From Petunia secreta (taxonomy: Eukaryota; Streptophyta; Magnoliopsida; Solanales; Solanaceae), in the NCBI GenBank assembly GCA_029990175.1, contig JARKIP010000005.1, forward strand, positions 55,479,001 through 55,543,000: a stretch of DNA of 64,000 bases. Reading direction: 5' to 3'. A model generated the notes under the pieces. The model was given only the letters and a program-made list of their open reading frames with translations, was not told the DNA's origin and made no database searches. Below are positions 38,371 to 48,869 of the stretch, piece after piece (the stretch's first letter is position 1; every line of letters begins with the position of its first letter). Made by a program: the position numbers and the translations under genes.

Positions 38371-39678
38371 TGCAATGCTCAAAACCAGAGTTCAATGCTC
38401 ATATGCTCAATGCAATACCAACAACGGGGCTTAACATATAATATACAATGTAAATTCAAAGCTAAGGCGTAATGAGTACGCCTATCAGCAGCTAAACACG
38501 TAAGGAACACGTGGTAGAAAATCCATGAGGCCAAGTGCCTCCAAAGAAATGGATATAAACACTTACCTCTTCCAAAAGTTGGCATTGCTAATCAAAAACC
38601 GCTTTATCCTTTGGTTTCATTGCCAAACGATCTCACTCTATTCAATAAGCAGAAAAATATATCAAATTAGGCTAAAGGCTTCATTCCTCACATCTTCGGG
38701 CAATCCAGGTAGGAACTTGATACCCTATTCGCATACGCAATACGCAGGTCAGGCCTATGTACAGGTTTTATGGTCACCTAACCAAATCTTAAATAAATCA
38801 CATTTATATGTTGCCCATAACTCACTGAGTACGAATATATAATCAATTCCATTATCGGTGTCCATTTGACCCTTTAAGCTATTAATTGAACTTATTAAAA
38901 CGATGTCTAATATCCCAATTTTTACCGTTAAAATATATTCAAACACTCGTAATAAACTCAAATAATGCATTAACATCATTACCTGAATGTTTCAGGGTAA
39001 AAATTATACTTGTCTCCGGCTCTTTTCTCATTTTCTGGCATATTTTTTCCTCATGCGCGTTCTTTTATTTCTTTCGTAATCATTCTGATCTATCTTGCTT
39101 CTAAGCTTCAAAATGAAGCTTTTAGGATATGTATCCCATCCCACGGATACTATTTTTATATTTTGTCCTTTTCCTTTTTTATTTTAATATTTTTTTTCTT
39201 TTCGAAAATTAAAACAGTACCCTATAATACTCGAAATAATTCCAACTTTTGCATACAAGTTATACAAAATATATGTAACATACTTGCTAAGGCGGTTCTC
39301 AAATCGGACTCCCAAAATTCAATATGCAAATTAAATGGAAAAAGGTCAAATTATTTAACTTTCGGCATTTTAGCGGAAACTAGCTGAACAACATCGAAAT
39401 TCACTTTCGAAAAATCACAAAAGTCAAAAATAATCATATGAACCTAACGGCGCTTTTGGATTTTGAATCGGAGCTCATTCGCCAAAACCGAGCTCGAAAA
39501 TATCTTTTTAATATTTATCGACAATAAAAACTGAAACCTTCTTCCGATGCCTATCAAACGAGGTCTGATTTAGCTCAAATTTTACAGACAGGTCCTAATA
39601 GACCTTACGAATATTTTAAAATTATTGGCACACCAATCGGAGTCCTAACTTCCAAAATGACTAACCGAGGTCGTTTCA

Positions 39679-40640
39679 ACGCCTCATCTTCTTCTTGTCC
39701 TTGTTCTTATCCTTTTCCTTCTCCTTTGAGGCTCTATTTTTCAACCTCTCAATTTCCCATATTGGACAATCTTTAATAGCGTGATACATTTTGAAGCATT
39801 TGAAATACCCTGAGTAGTCTGGACTATCAATAATGTTCTTCTTACCAGAATTGTCCTTAGTTTTCTTGTTGAACCCTTTGAACTTGCCAAGGTTTAACTG
39901 TTGTCTGAGAGCGCCAACCATAGCCATCTCGACCTCATGAATATCAATCTCTCATTCCTCAGTGGCCTCCACTTCCAAAGTCTTTTCCTTCTTAGAAACA
40001 GACTGGTTTCTCGATTCATTCATCGTTTCATGAGTTTTCAAGCTTCCAATCACTTCTTCTAGTTTTACTAACTTCAGTGGCCTAGATTCAAAAATGGCAG
40101 TCACCTTTGGTTCCCATGAGTCAGGAAGTGTTTTGAGAACCTTATCTACCATCTCTATCTCTGGAAGGACCATATCCAAGGACCTCATTCCATTTGTGAT
40201 GATGGTCAGTCTAGTTATCATGTCTTGGATTGATTCTTTCTCTCCCATAGTGAAAAGTTCAAATTGCCTCTTGAGCATGCTCTGCTTTGAGTCCTTGAGT
40301 TGACTTGTCCCTTCATGTGAAACTTCTAAAGCTTCCCAGTTTCCTTGTGGTTTTGTATGAAGAGACACTATTAAACTCCTCAGGACCAAGTACACAGATA
40401 ACAAGCCTTTTAACTTTATGATTTTTCTCGATCATCTTGTAGTGAGGTTCATTGTATTCAAACTTGTCCTTAGGCTTAGTTCGCGCATCAACTCCTTCGC
40501 CAGCAGTCTTTTTTAGAATGAAAGGACCCTCAGAGACAATCAACCATAACTTATAGTCCTCAGCATAGATAAAGTTCTCCATCCTGATCTTCCACCACCC
40601 ATAGTAAGTGGTGCACTCATGATTAGATCCTTCTCTATGT
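39679..40640 (-). pseudogene. SIRE gag N-terminal part (UBN2) with damaged zinc knuckle
   Basis: The minus strand encodes TYYGWWKIRMENFIYAEDYKLW at the start, the UBN2 core at 39952-40404 (KDSKQSMLKRQFELFTMGEKES, MVDKVLKTLPDSWEPKV) and a basic tail at 39676-39927. The zinc knuckle region reads YFKCFKMYHAIKDC, where the first Cys of the expected CX2CX4HX4C appears lost. A frame change lies near 40400. The coding sequence is cut at 39679 by the minisatellite Gypsy element and resumes near 32375. Confidence 0.78.
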
Positions 40641-40664
40641 GTTAGCCTAACAATGAGAAGACCC

Positions 40665-40676
40665 GCTTTGATACCA
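40665..40676 (-). other. SIRE primer-binding site
   Basis: The minus strand reads TGGTATCAAAGC two bases from the LTR end: one mismatch to the initiator-Met site, and typical of SIRE-type elements. Confidence 0.78.
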
Positions 40677-40678
40677 CT

Positions 40679-41465
40679 TGTTATTCGTAATGCACCTATT
40701 AAGGATATTAGAAGGGGAGATGGGAGAGATGTTGAATAGTGTCCTCCAATTGTCCTCCAATTGCCGTGTTCTTGTTTGGGTTCTTCACACCTTGCTCAAG
40801 GAAGAAAAACCAAAATCCAAACTCAGGGATTTTGCAAACTCTTCCACTAACACAACGAGCAAGGTTTAGATTACAAACTCTATAACCAAGGGCCTACACT
40901 CTAGACCCTACAAACTTTCAAAGCTAAAGTCTAGCGTTCATAAGTTATTCCTCACAAGATTCACTTAAAAAAATGCTTTCTAGACTAAGAAAATAGGTAA
41001 CAAATCATACACCATTTAACATAACAATAACAAAGAACCTATTCTAATAACTAGATCAGCAGGGTTCTACAATGGTTGTCTACTTTTTCAACTCACTCAC
41101 GTTCAATATTTGTGTTGTCTTTGAATTATCTCAACTCTCGTAGTGAATGAATGAATACGTGGCATCCTCGATTACTTGATTTTATAGGGTATAAAAAACC
41201 CTAGCAACTTATCACTAGGAATCTTCTCAATTATGGTAAGAGAAGATCTCATAGGATACTCCTTGTATAACTCAATCTCTAATTCATACTTCACTAAAGG
41301 AGTCAAGGAACGACTCTTTTGCTGACTGGATTAGTGAACTTGTACTCACCAAGTTTTCCTAGTTTTGCATGGATATGCAACACACAATCTTTTGATCAGT
41401 GATGTCTTCTCACAAGGACCAGGTCCTTTGTTTGTCAATCTTCAAAACTCAAACATCATCCAACA
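40679..41465 (-). repeat. SIRE-type 5' LTR
   Basis: 787 bp, the diverged partner of 21596-22466, ending TGTTGGATGATG...GAATAACA on the minus strand. It is shorter than the left LTR mainly near its 3' end. Confidence 0.85.
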
Positions 41466-41498
41466 TGTTCTTTCTTATTCTCCCAAATGAAAAGTTTT

Positions 41499-41856
41499 AT
41501 GTAATGTCTCACACACCATGTCATATTTGTGTAAGACACTTAATTCTTTGACAAGTAGACTCATGGGTCCCATTAGCTTACTTTAAGTTAAAAGTTAAAG
41601 TGGAAAGTTTTAAGTCCATATTTATTCCTTTTAATGTTACTAAACAACCAAAATACTAAATATATTGAAGAATATATGGTAAGAAAATATTGTACTTTAA
41701 CAACATTGATATTCCGTTTCACACGGCACTACTTCACAGTATCCACAACTTTACCATTAATCCTTGGTTCTAGAGTAGTGATGTAGTCCAACTCATATAT
41801 TAAAAATCAAGTGCAACAATATTTCAAACTGGGTATATGCATGTTCCTCAGTTTTT
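41499..41856 (+). repeat. MULE left terminal inverted repeat
   Basis: About 358 bp that match the reverse complement of 43656-44007 and of 46248-46608. Landmarks shared in inverted form include GACACTTAATT, AAAAATCAAGTGCA and GGTATATGCATG. Confidence 0.85.
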
Positions 41857-42049
41857 CCTAATACCTATCATCGTTTATGTGAATAACATATTGATAGAAA
41901 TGCTCAAAAGAATATACCAAAACTTTATTAAAAATCAGGATTTAGGGAGAAATATTTTGACAAGCTTTTATGGAGGTGCAAGCCAGAGTCAAAGTTTGAG
42001 TCGATATGGCAAGAGATGACGGAAGAATGAGATTGTGGGAGGAATAGTT

Positions 42050-42917
42050 TTCTCCAAATGGTGTATGATTTGAGGAAAAGTGGTGTACTGCATTTAGTCG
42101 TTCTATTTTCTCGCGAGACATTAGATCAACTCAGGGGAGTGAGAGCACTAATCAAGTTTTTAATGAAATGTCTTGCAAGACTATGACTATAACTGAATTT
42201 TTTAGACAGAACGAGCAATGAGACACTAAAATACATGATAGTGAAGCGACAGAGGATTTCAAATATCAAGGAATACCTAATATTACAATAGAAGATTGTG
42301 GGATGTTAAATTATGCTACCACTGTTTACACAAGAACTATATTTTCGAGATTTCAACACGAATTTTTGTAAGAAACATCCAAAAAGATGATCAATGTTGA
42401 AAGTAATGACACTTCTCGCATATACAAAATTCTTAAGGGAGAACAAACTAAAACTGTTCAATTCAATTCTCTTGACAATTTTATAAGCTGTGGTTGTCGT
42501 ATGTTTGAGTCTTTGGGTTGGTTATGTTGGCATACACTAAGAGTTTTCTTCGTTGAGTTGAATTTCTTTTACATCCCTGAACAATACATTATAAATAGAT
42601 GGACAAAGAATGCTAAACAAAGGAATTGATTTGAGGAGTAGAACAATAAGGAAAAAACACCAGCTTCATCTATGGCTATTCATTTAAAGGGACTGATGAA
42701 AGAATCATATACAGTTATGACTTTGGCTACAAACGATGACGAGTCCGAAGAAATTACTAGAAAGCATTTGTATCGAGCAAGAGTTGAGATTACTAAACTG
42801 CAAAGTGAGTTATATGTAGAAGGTATTCATAAGAGCTATCCCAAATTTACTACATCTATTGGCTCTTCTTCAAGAATCAATGATGAAGTATTGGATCTAA
42901 TTAAGAAAAAATATTAA
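42050..42917 (+). pseudogene. FAR1-like MULE transposase, C-terminal part
   Basis: Frames in the range 42060-42917 carry SESTNQVFNEMSCKTMTITEFF (with frame changes), NYATTVYTRTIFSRFQHEF and a SWIM zinc finger at 42460-42600: SCGCRMFESLGWLCWHTLRVF, with the CxC and CxH pairs kept. YIINRWTKNAK follows. This order is that of FAR1/FHY3-type transposases. The DDE catalytic domain upstream is missing. A UGA at 42627 splits off a tail frame (42672-42917). It is a dead transposase, not a functional FAR1 gene. Confidence 0.82.
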
Positions 42918-43655
42918 GCAAATGGATATAGAAGATTGAAGCCAAACATTGAGCAAAAGAAAAAAAAGGGTGCCACGTAAGACATTAAAAGCTAGAGCCA
43001 TGCAACAACACGACCAACAATCCTCAATGATAAATTTTGAGGTTCAATTTTTCATTCCAATTCTGAAGTTTTAGTTTGTTATTGATGTTTATATTTTATT
43101 TTATTGAATGGCCTTCCTATGATCTTTTGATTTATTTTGATTCATTGATGCAGTTTAGTGGAGGTTCAAATACTAGCTTCGTGCAATTGCTAACTCAAGC
43201 TTCGGTTAATTAATTTATTTCAAATACTAGCTTCACGCAACTGCTAACTCAAACTTCGGCTAATTAATTGTTGCATTGAGAACAAAAAATCCCACATTAG
43301 GGGAAGAAATATTGATTTTAGTAGTCAAGAAAATTAATTTTGTATCCTAAATAATAATTGCATAGTACTAGATCGACAATTGTTGTAATTGTTTCAATGT
43401 TAGAGTTATAATAGATCTATAGATTGATTGAATTTATAGCGTTGGAGTGAAGCATAAACACAGTTGGCAGTATAAATAATTCAATGAGTCATTATATATT
43501 GATCAGTTATATTTTGTTCTCTTATTGTATAATTTTTACTTTGTTAGCAAATTTTCAGAAATGTTCGACTTCCTAATGGTAGACGTCCAAATTTAGCTAC
43601 TCATTAGTATTTTTTTTTATCTCACTTGATAAAGTTAGAACTAAAGAAAAGTTGA

Positions 43656-44007
43656 AAACTGCAGGACATGCATATACCTAGTTGGAAACATTGCTGCACT
43701 TGATTTTTAATAAAAGAGTTGAACTATATCACTACTCTAGAAATAAGAATGAACAGTAAGCTATGGATACCATGAGTTGATGCGGTGTGAAATGGAATAT
43801 CAATGTTGTTAAAGTACAATAATTTCTTACCATATATTCTTCCATATAATTATTATTTTGGTATTTTAATTAGTAATATTAAATCGAATAAATATGGACT
43901 TAAAAGTTTTTATTATTAATTTTTATTTTAATGTATGCTAATGGAACCTATGAGTCCACTTGTCAAATAATTAAGTGTCTCACACAAGTACGACATGGCA
44001 TGTGAGA
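43656..44007 (+). repeat. MULE right terminal inverted repeat, first copy (end trimmed)
   Basis: It mirrors 41499-41856 but stops at GTGAGAC, about seven bases before the element tip seen at 46602-46608, where Tat sequence begins. Confidence 0.82.
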
Positions 44008-44326
44008 CCTATGAGTCGCCTGCACCGGAATATTCTTATTTTTTCCACATTGGGCGTCTGATTGGCTTTGCACCTTGAAATCCTTCTCGTTACTGAAATC
44101 CAAAGGGATGACTAATTGAGGTTCGATCTCTTGATCAATGGGAATTTTCTTCCTAGATATTTTGAAGGGTCAGCCTCGATTTTAGAACTTGTTTTGCCAG
44201 CCGCCTCCGCGCCACCCCCTTATTGCTTACCTCCTCGGTGTCAACGACATCATCATCACTGACGTCAGCCTCGTTATCAGCATTGACGTCACCCTCGATG
44301 TCATCGCCAGCATCGCTTACTATTTC

Positions 44327-44530
44327 TTAAAATTTGTCATGCCCAGCAGTGGCCTTACTCAGCCTACAGCCACCCGCCTGAGAAGTTATTTCGTCATCAC
44401 CGCATGTCGGCGTGACGATCTTAAGGGGCCGAATGATATTCATCAACTCGTCGCCGATTACCTTGGTTGTGGGATCAAAATTAATCTCCCCAGAATCACT
44501 GGAACCTTGAGTGGAGTGTGTTGCAAACAT
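44327..44530 (-). pseudogene. Start of a Tat antisense ORF
   Basis: The minus-strand frame MFATHSTQGSSDSGEINFDP... (67 codons) lies upstream of the 3' LTR in antisense, the place of the extra ORF found in several Tat lineages. The function of such ORFs is unknown. Only this short piece is open. Confidence 0.4.
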
Positions 44531-44897
44531 GACTAAAGCGAAAGTTCTTGAGTACTTGAGAAAAAAAAGTTGAACAACGATGAAATGGAGTTTTTTGCTA
44601 TGGAGAATTTCTCTTCTCTTTCACTGTTTATGGGATGATCACAAGTGGAAGATAAATCGATCAAGTGTGCATATATATAGAGGAGAGGCCATCATTACTG
44701 CACGTTGGGAAGCCCAACAAAAATGGCGCGACCGTTCGAAGCCTAGCAACGGTCGCCATGTTTCACTTGGAAGGAAGTTGAAGTGATAGGCATTATTTTG
44801 AAATACTTTGCGGATATCCAGCCACGTCATTCTTCCGCTTAAATTCATTCCACTCCTCAGTTACTCTTGCACTTCTGCGAGGAGTAGGAGGATTATC

Positions 44898-45442
44898 TGT
44901 ATTGGATAAAAATTGGCTCGTATAAGTGATACCTTGGGTGCATTATTCGAAGTGCATCGAACAGATATTTATGAGCCATGTCTCGAGGAGGACAACAAAA
45001 TCGCTGAAGTCTTCAACCAAAGATATGGTCATACTATGCCTCGGTGGATCGTCACCTCGGTCAATCAATGGACTCGCAGCCCCAAGGTGAACGATCTCAG
45101 CTTTGGTGAACCGCTCCATTTTCTGTCGAAAAACAGCCCCACGATCTCATACCATTAGCCCCACTTTCAGGATGTAAAACGTCGGTAGAGAAGTGGAAAA
45201 CATGGGGGCGAGAGCTTGTATTTTTTTATCTATAAATAGTAGCTCATTTGATGTTAAAAGATATCTTGAAATATATACAGAAACCCTGCCAAAAATTGTA
45301 CTCGACACACATACTAAAATTCAGTCTTATTTGCTTATCAATTTGTTTGATTTCGTTCCTTTACTTTAACATTGATACTAAGCATTTCTTATAAACCCGT
45401 TTCAAATTTGATTGGTTGTCTTAACCGATTTAGGCCAATACA
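44898..45442 (+). repeat. Tat-type 3' LTR
   Basis: 545 bp with a TATA box (CTATAAATAG) at about 45230-45239. The U5 end (TTTAGGCCAATACA) corresponds to TTTAGGCTCATACA at the end of the 55640-56180 LTR. Confidence 0.75.
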
Positions 45443-46608
45443 CAAAGTGAGTTATATGTAGAAGGTACTCATAAGAGCTATCCCAAATTTACTACATCTA
45501 TTGGTTCTTCTTCAAGAATCAATGATGAAGTATTTGATCCAATTAAGAAAAAATAGAAAGGAAATAGGTATGGAAGATCGAAGCCAATCATTTAGCAAAA
45601 GAAAAAAAGAGCATCACATAAGACATTAAAAGCTAGAGCCACGCAAGAACACGAGCAACAATCCTCAATGATAAGTTTTGAGGTTCGATTTCTAATACAA
45701 ATTCTGATGTTTAAGTTTATTATTGGTGTTTGTATTTTATTTTATTGAATGGCCTTCCTTTGATCTTTTGATTTATTTAGATTTATTGATGCAGTTTAAT
45801 GGAGATTCAAATAGTAGCTTCACGCAACTGCTAACTCAAGCTTCGGCTAATTAATGTGGAGGTTGTATTGAGAACCTAAATCACACATTAGGGGAAGAAA
45901 TATTAAATTTAGTGATCAAGAAAATTAATTTTGTATCCTAGATAATAATTGCATTGTACTAGATCGACAATTATTTTGTAATTGTTTCAATGTTAGAGTT
46001 ATAATGGATTAATGGATTGATTGAATTTGTAGTGTTGGAGTGAAGCATAAAAACAGCTGGCAGTATGAATAATTCAATTAGTCATTATATATTGATCAGT
46101 TATATTTTGTTCTCTTATTGTATAATCTTTACTTTGTTAGCAAATTTTAAGAAATGTTCGACTTCCTAATGGTAGACGTCCAAATTTAGCTACTCATTAG
46201 TATTTTTTTGTTTGTCTCACTCGATAAATTAGAACTAAAGAAAAGTTGAAAACTGCAGGACATGCATATACCTAGTTGAAAATATTACTGCACTTGATTT
46301 TTAATAAATGAGTTGAACTACATCACTACTCTAGAACTAAGAATGAACAGTAAGCTATGGATACCATGAGTTGATGCCGTGTGAAATGGAATATCAATGT
46401 TGTTAAAGTACAATATTTTCTTACCATATATTCTTCCATATAATTATTATTTTTGTATTTTAATTAGTAATATTAAAAGGAATAAATATGGACTTAAAAG
46501 TTTATATTGTTAATTTTTATTTTAAAGAAAGCTAATAGATCTATGAGTCCACTTGTCAAATAATTAAGTATCTCACACAAGTATGACATGGCGTGTGAGA
46601 TATTACAT
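45443..46608 (+). mobile_element. Duplicated 3' half of the MULE
   Basis: It matches 42801-44007 closely from AAAGTGAGTTATATGTAGAAGG onward: the end of the transposase tail, an AT-rich spacer and the right inverted repeat. Unlike the first copy it reaches the element tip (ATTACAT, 46602-46608). Confidence 0.85.
46248..46608 (+). repeat. MULE right terminal inverted repeat, second copy
   Basis: About 361 bp, complementary to 41499-41856 and complete at the tip. Confidence 0.85.
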
Positions 46609-47318
46609 TGAGCCCATTTGGATTAGCTGATTTAATATAGCTGATAAGGATCAAGTGCTGAAAAGCACTTTTAATTGTTTAAGCTGATTTTATAAACAAG
46701 CAGTTACATATTTGAATAGAAGTGTTGAAACTACAGTTGGTATGTTTGGTAAAAAAATACTCATAAATACATTATTTATTTAAATAACTAATATGCCCTT
46801 TAGTTATTTACAATAAATAAATTTAAAATTATTTTTACATTAGAAATAAATATTCATCCAGAGTAAAAAAGCGATAAAACAATTGTAAAATCGTAAGCAA
46901 GTTGGAAAAGGAAGTAATTTAGTAATTAGGAAAAGATTTTGGGTAGAGTGCAACTATCCTTCAAAATCATTACGATCAAAAAAAAAATTAGTGTACTTAA
47001 AAGAAAGTTATTGTATTTGTCTTTAAATTTACCTAGTAGTATAAATACTTTGTACATGACAATATACTGAATTTGAACTCTTTAATAATGGTAACATATG
47101 AAATCAAATATTGTATATTAGGTAATTATGAAAGAATCCTTGGACGCAACTATTTATGGCCCACACAAAATACACGAACCCTTTTCCAATCGCCATTCAG
47201 ATTCCACAATCCTAATAGGCTTGGGTTAAAGGTCTATTCATACTTTCACCTCTATTTATTCTAACTTTTTTCCTTCCTTAAAATTTTTATTTGTACTGAG
47301 TTCTTCTCTCTCCCGATC
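46609..47318 (+). promoter_or_regulatory. Upstream region of the RBR gene
   Basis: AT-rich DNA between the MULE tip and the gene start. TATAAATA at 47040-47047, 272 bp before the ATG, is a candidate TATA box. 46609-46880 opens with GAGCCCATTTGGATTAGCTG, a MITE-like terminal word, and may be MITE debris. The region nearest the ATG is pyrimidine-rich, as in many plant 5' UTRs. No start site is proven. Confidence 0.4.
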
Positions 47319-48869
47319 ATGGAGTCTGACACCGACTCGTACGAGGACAGTGACGCAGAATCTGTTGGCAATGATTTCTACGACGACAGTGACAACGATG
47401 ATGACTTTGAAAGTAATGTTGCTGATGACTCCAATGATCTTCCTGTTAAAAAAGACAATTATATTGTTTTGTCCGAAGATGACATTCCTCGTCTCATGAA
47501 CGATGATATATCTAAGGTTTGTTCCGTTCTTTCTGTTTCCAAGATTGAAGCATCCGCTTTACTTCGTAAGTATAATTGGAGTGTAAGTAGAGTTCATGAA
47601 GAATGGTTTGCTGATGAGTTAAAAGTTAGAGAAGTTGTTGGTTTGAGTATAGAGAAAAAAGTTGTTCAAGAACTTAAGTTGAATTCATTATTTTGTAAAA
47701 TATGCTTTGAGTACTATTCTTGTAATGGTGTTTTAGCGGCTGCTTGTGGTCATCCTTTTTGTGTTGAATGTTGGAAAGGGTATGTTAGTAATTCGATATC
47801 CGAGGGTTCTGGTTGTTTGAATTTGCGATGTCCTGAACCTTCTTGCAAAGTGGCTGTGTCGCAGGATTTGGTTGATGTTGTAACGTGTGATGATGATAAG
47901 AAGAAGTATTATGGATTTTTTTTACGTTCTTATGTTGCGGAAAATAGGAAGATTAAGTGGTGTCCATCTCCGGGGTGTAATTTTGCGGTTAAATTTGACG
48001 ATAGAGGGAATGATAATTGCGACGTTGTATGTGGTTGTTCGAACTTTTTTTGTTGGATGTGTGCTGAAGAAGCTCATCGACCCGTTGATTGTGACACCGT
48101 GGCGAAATGGATGGAGAAGAACAAGGCAGAAGCGGAGAATACCCAATGGATTTTGGCGTACACAAAGCCTTGTCCAAAATGCAAGCGGTCCATTGAGAAG
48201 AATTTAGGGTGTATGCATATGAGTTGTACAGACCCTTGCAATTATCAATTTTGTTGGATGTGTCTTGAATCTTGGGGAAAACATAACTATTATTCATGTA
48301 ACAAGTACAAGCCAGGGAATGAAGATGAGAAAAAGAAAAAAATGGCCAAGCAACATATCGAGAAATACACTCATTATTATGAGAGATGGGCGGCTAATGA
48401 GAAGTCAAGGCAAAGAGCGGTGGCCGATTTGCGCAATTTGGAAGAAGTGGATCTGAAGAAATTGAGTAAATTGCAGGGCAAACCAGAGACAGAATTGATT
48501 TTCACTATAGAAGCATGGAAACAGATTATTGAATGTAGGAGAGTGTTAAAGTGGACTTATGCTTATGGGTATTACTTGCCTGACAAGGAGCGCACGAAAA
48601 AGCAGTTTTTTGAGTACGTGCAAGGCGAAGCGGAGGCTGGTTTGGAGAGGCTTCACCATTGTGCAGAGAAAGAATTGGAGAATTACCTGAATAAGAAAGA
48701 ACCTAATACCGAAACTTTTGGTGATTTCCGTATAAAGCTTCTTGGTCTGACTAGTTTTACTAAGACTTACTTTGAGAATCTAGTTAGAGCACTAGAGAAT
48801 GGTCTTGAAGATGTGAAGTCACAAGGAGCTCATGGTAGCGTGAAGCTTTCTCGTACACCCAGGACCTAG
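47319..48869 (+). CDS. ARI: ARIADNE-type RBR E3 ubiquitin-protein ligase, single exon
   Basis: An intact 516-residue protein. RBR ligases accept ubiquitin from an E2 at RING1 and pass it through a thioester on a Cys of RING2 (Rcat) to the substrate. Visible domains: acidic N-terminus (1-45); UBA-like region (about 50-110, LLRKYNWSVSRVHEEWF); RING1 with C126, C129, C143, H145, C148, C151, C171 and C176; IBR with C215, C220, C238, C240, C245, C248, H253 and C258; Rcat starting C285/C288 with C298 in the catalytic position (GCMHM) and C303, C307, C312, C315, H322, C327; then the helical Ariadne domain to the C-terminus. Length fits plant ARI7/ARI8-like proteins. The first ATG is used because the acidic N-terminus follows in frame. 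Plant homologues of this group, from recollection, have many introns, so an uninterrupted frame suggests a retrocopy. No decay is seen. Confidence 0.95.
   Translation: MESDTDSYEDSDAESVGNDFYDDSDNDDDFESNVADDSNDLPVKKDNYIVLSEDDIPRLMNDDISKVCSVLSVSKIEASALLRKYNWSVSRVHEEWFADELKVREVVGLSIEKKVVQELKLNSLFCKICFEYYSCNGVLAAACGHPFCVECWKGYVSNSISEGSGCLNLRCPEPSCKVAVSQDLVDVVTCDDDKKKYYGFFLRSYVAENRKIKWCPSPGCNFAVKFDDRGNDNCDVVCGCSNFFCWMCAEEAHRPVDCDTVAKWMEKNKAEAENTQWILAYTKPCPKCKRSIEKNLGCMHMSCTDPCNYQFCWMCLESWGKHNYYSCNKYKPGNEDEKKKKMAKQHIEKYTHYYERWAANEKSRQRAVADLRNLEEVDLKKLSKLQGKPETELIFTIEAWKQIIECRRVLKWTYAYGYYLPDKERTKKQFFEYVQGEAEAGLERLHHCAEKELENYLNKKEPNTETFGDFRIKLLGLTSFTKTYFENLVRALENGLEDVKSQGAHGSVKLSRTPRT

Larger units (their letters stand above)
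32378..39678 (-). mobile_element. Ty3/Gypsy-like element with minisatellite-bearing, non-matching LTRs
   Basis: The right LTR is 37175-39678 (TGAAACGACC...GATCGTGTCA on the minus strand) and the left LTR about 32378-34118. Next to the right LTR the minus strand has TGGTATCAGATCC, an iMet-like primer-binding site. Next to the left LTR is a polypurine tract (AAGTGGAGGAGAA), preceded by a pol-end motif GSFEDE. The element lies inside SIRE gag. Internal DNA is about 3 kb, with gag-like remains only. The left end lacks the first 30 or so LTR bases and no TSD pairs with ACGCC at 39679-39683. Confidence 0.78.
37175..39678 (-). repeat. Right (5') LTR of the minisatellite Gypsy element
   Basis: 2,504 bp, TGAAACGACC...GATCGTGTCA on the minus strand. 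It contains a 35-bp minisatellite (37817-37951), a 54-bp minisatellite (38096-38370) and about 850 bp (38371-39220) that the left LTR lacks. Confidence 0.8.
21596..41465 (-). mobile_element. SIRE-type Copia element, decayed, with two nested Gypsy elements
   Basis: Related LTRs (21596-22466 and 40679-41465) end in ACA/TGTT and enclose, right to left, a primer-binding site, a UBN2 gag, a long acidic gag C-terminus, a protease and an env-like coiled-coil region. Integrase, RT and RNase H are absent. A Gypsy element sits in gag (about 32378-39678) and a CRM element sits beyond the protease (25394-30965). The 5-bp flanks (AGTTT and TGTTC) do not match, so either the outer LTRs have different origins or a flank was rearranged. 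Confidence 0.75.
44009..45442 (+). mobile_element. 3' end of a Tat-type Gypsy element with its LTR
   Basis: The LTR at 44898-45442 (545 bp, TGTATTGGATAAAAATTGGC...TACA) matches the layout of the Tat 5' LTR at 55640-56180 (541 bp). It is preceded by a purine tract (GAGGAGTAGGAGG) that fits a PPT. Upstream 44009-44897 holds the antisense-ORF region characteristic of Tat elements. All of gag and pol is missing. The right edge CA falls exactly where the second MULE half begins. Confidence 0.72.
41499..46608 (+). mobile_element. MULE (Mutator-like) element, FAR1 type, rearranged
   Basis: The left inverted repeat (41499-41856) starts ATGTAATGTCTCACAC. Its complement occurs twice: 43656-44007, losing the last few bases, and 46248-46608, complete to ATTACAT. 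Between them is a FAR1/FHY3-like transposase remnant. The 3' half is present twice, with a Tat retrotransposon fragment between. Inverted ends of about 350 bp plus a SWIM-type transposase indicate a MULE. No 9-bp TSD was found. Confidence 0.8.

Noticed and set aside
37885..38472. 195-codon frame with repeated SICNNDPSP-like units
   Set aside because: A by-product of the 54-bp minisatellite in the right LTR. There is no known domain and no counterpart in the left LTR.
42387..42629. A functional FAR1/FHY3-type transcription factor gene
   Set aside because: Only the SWIM region is open, the upstream transposase core is missing or broken, and the sequence lies between MULE inverted repeats.
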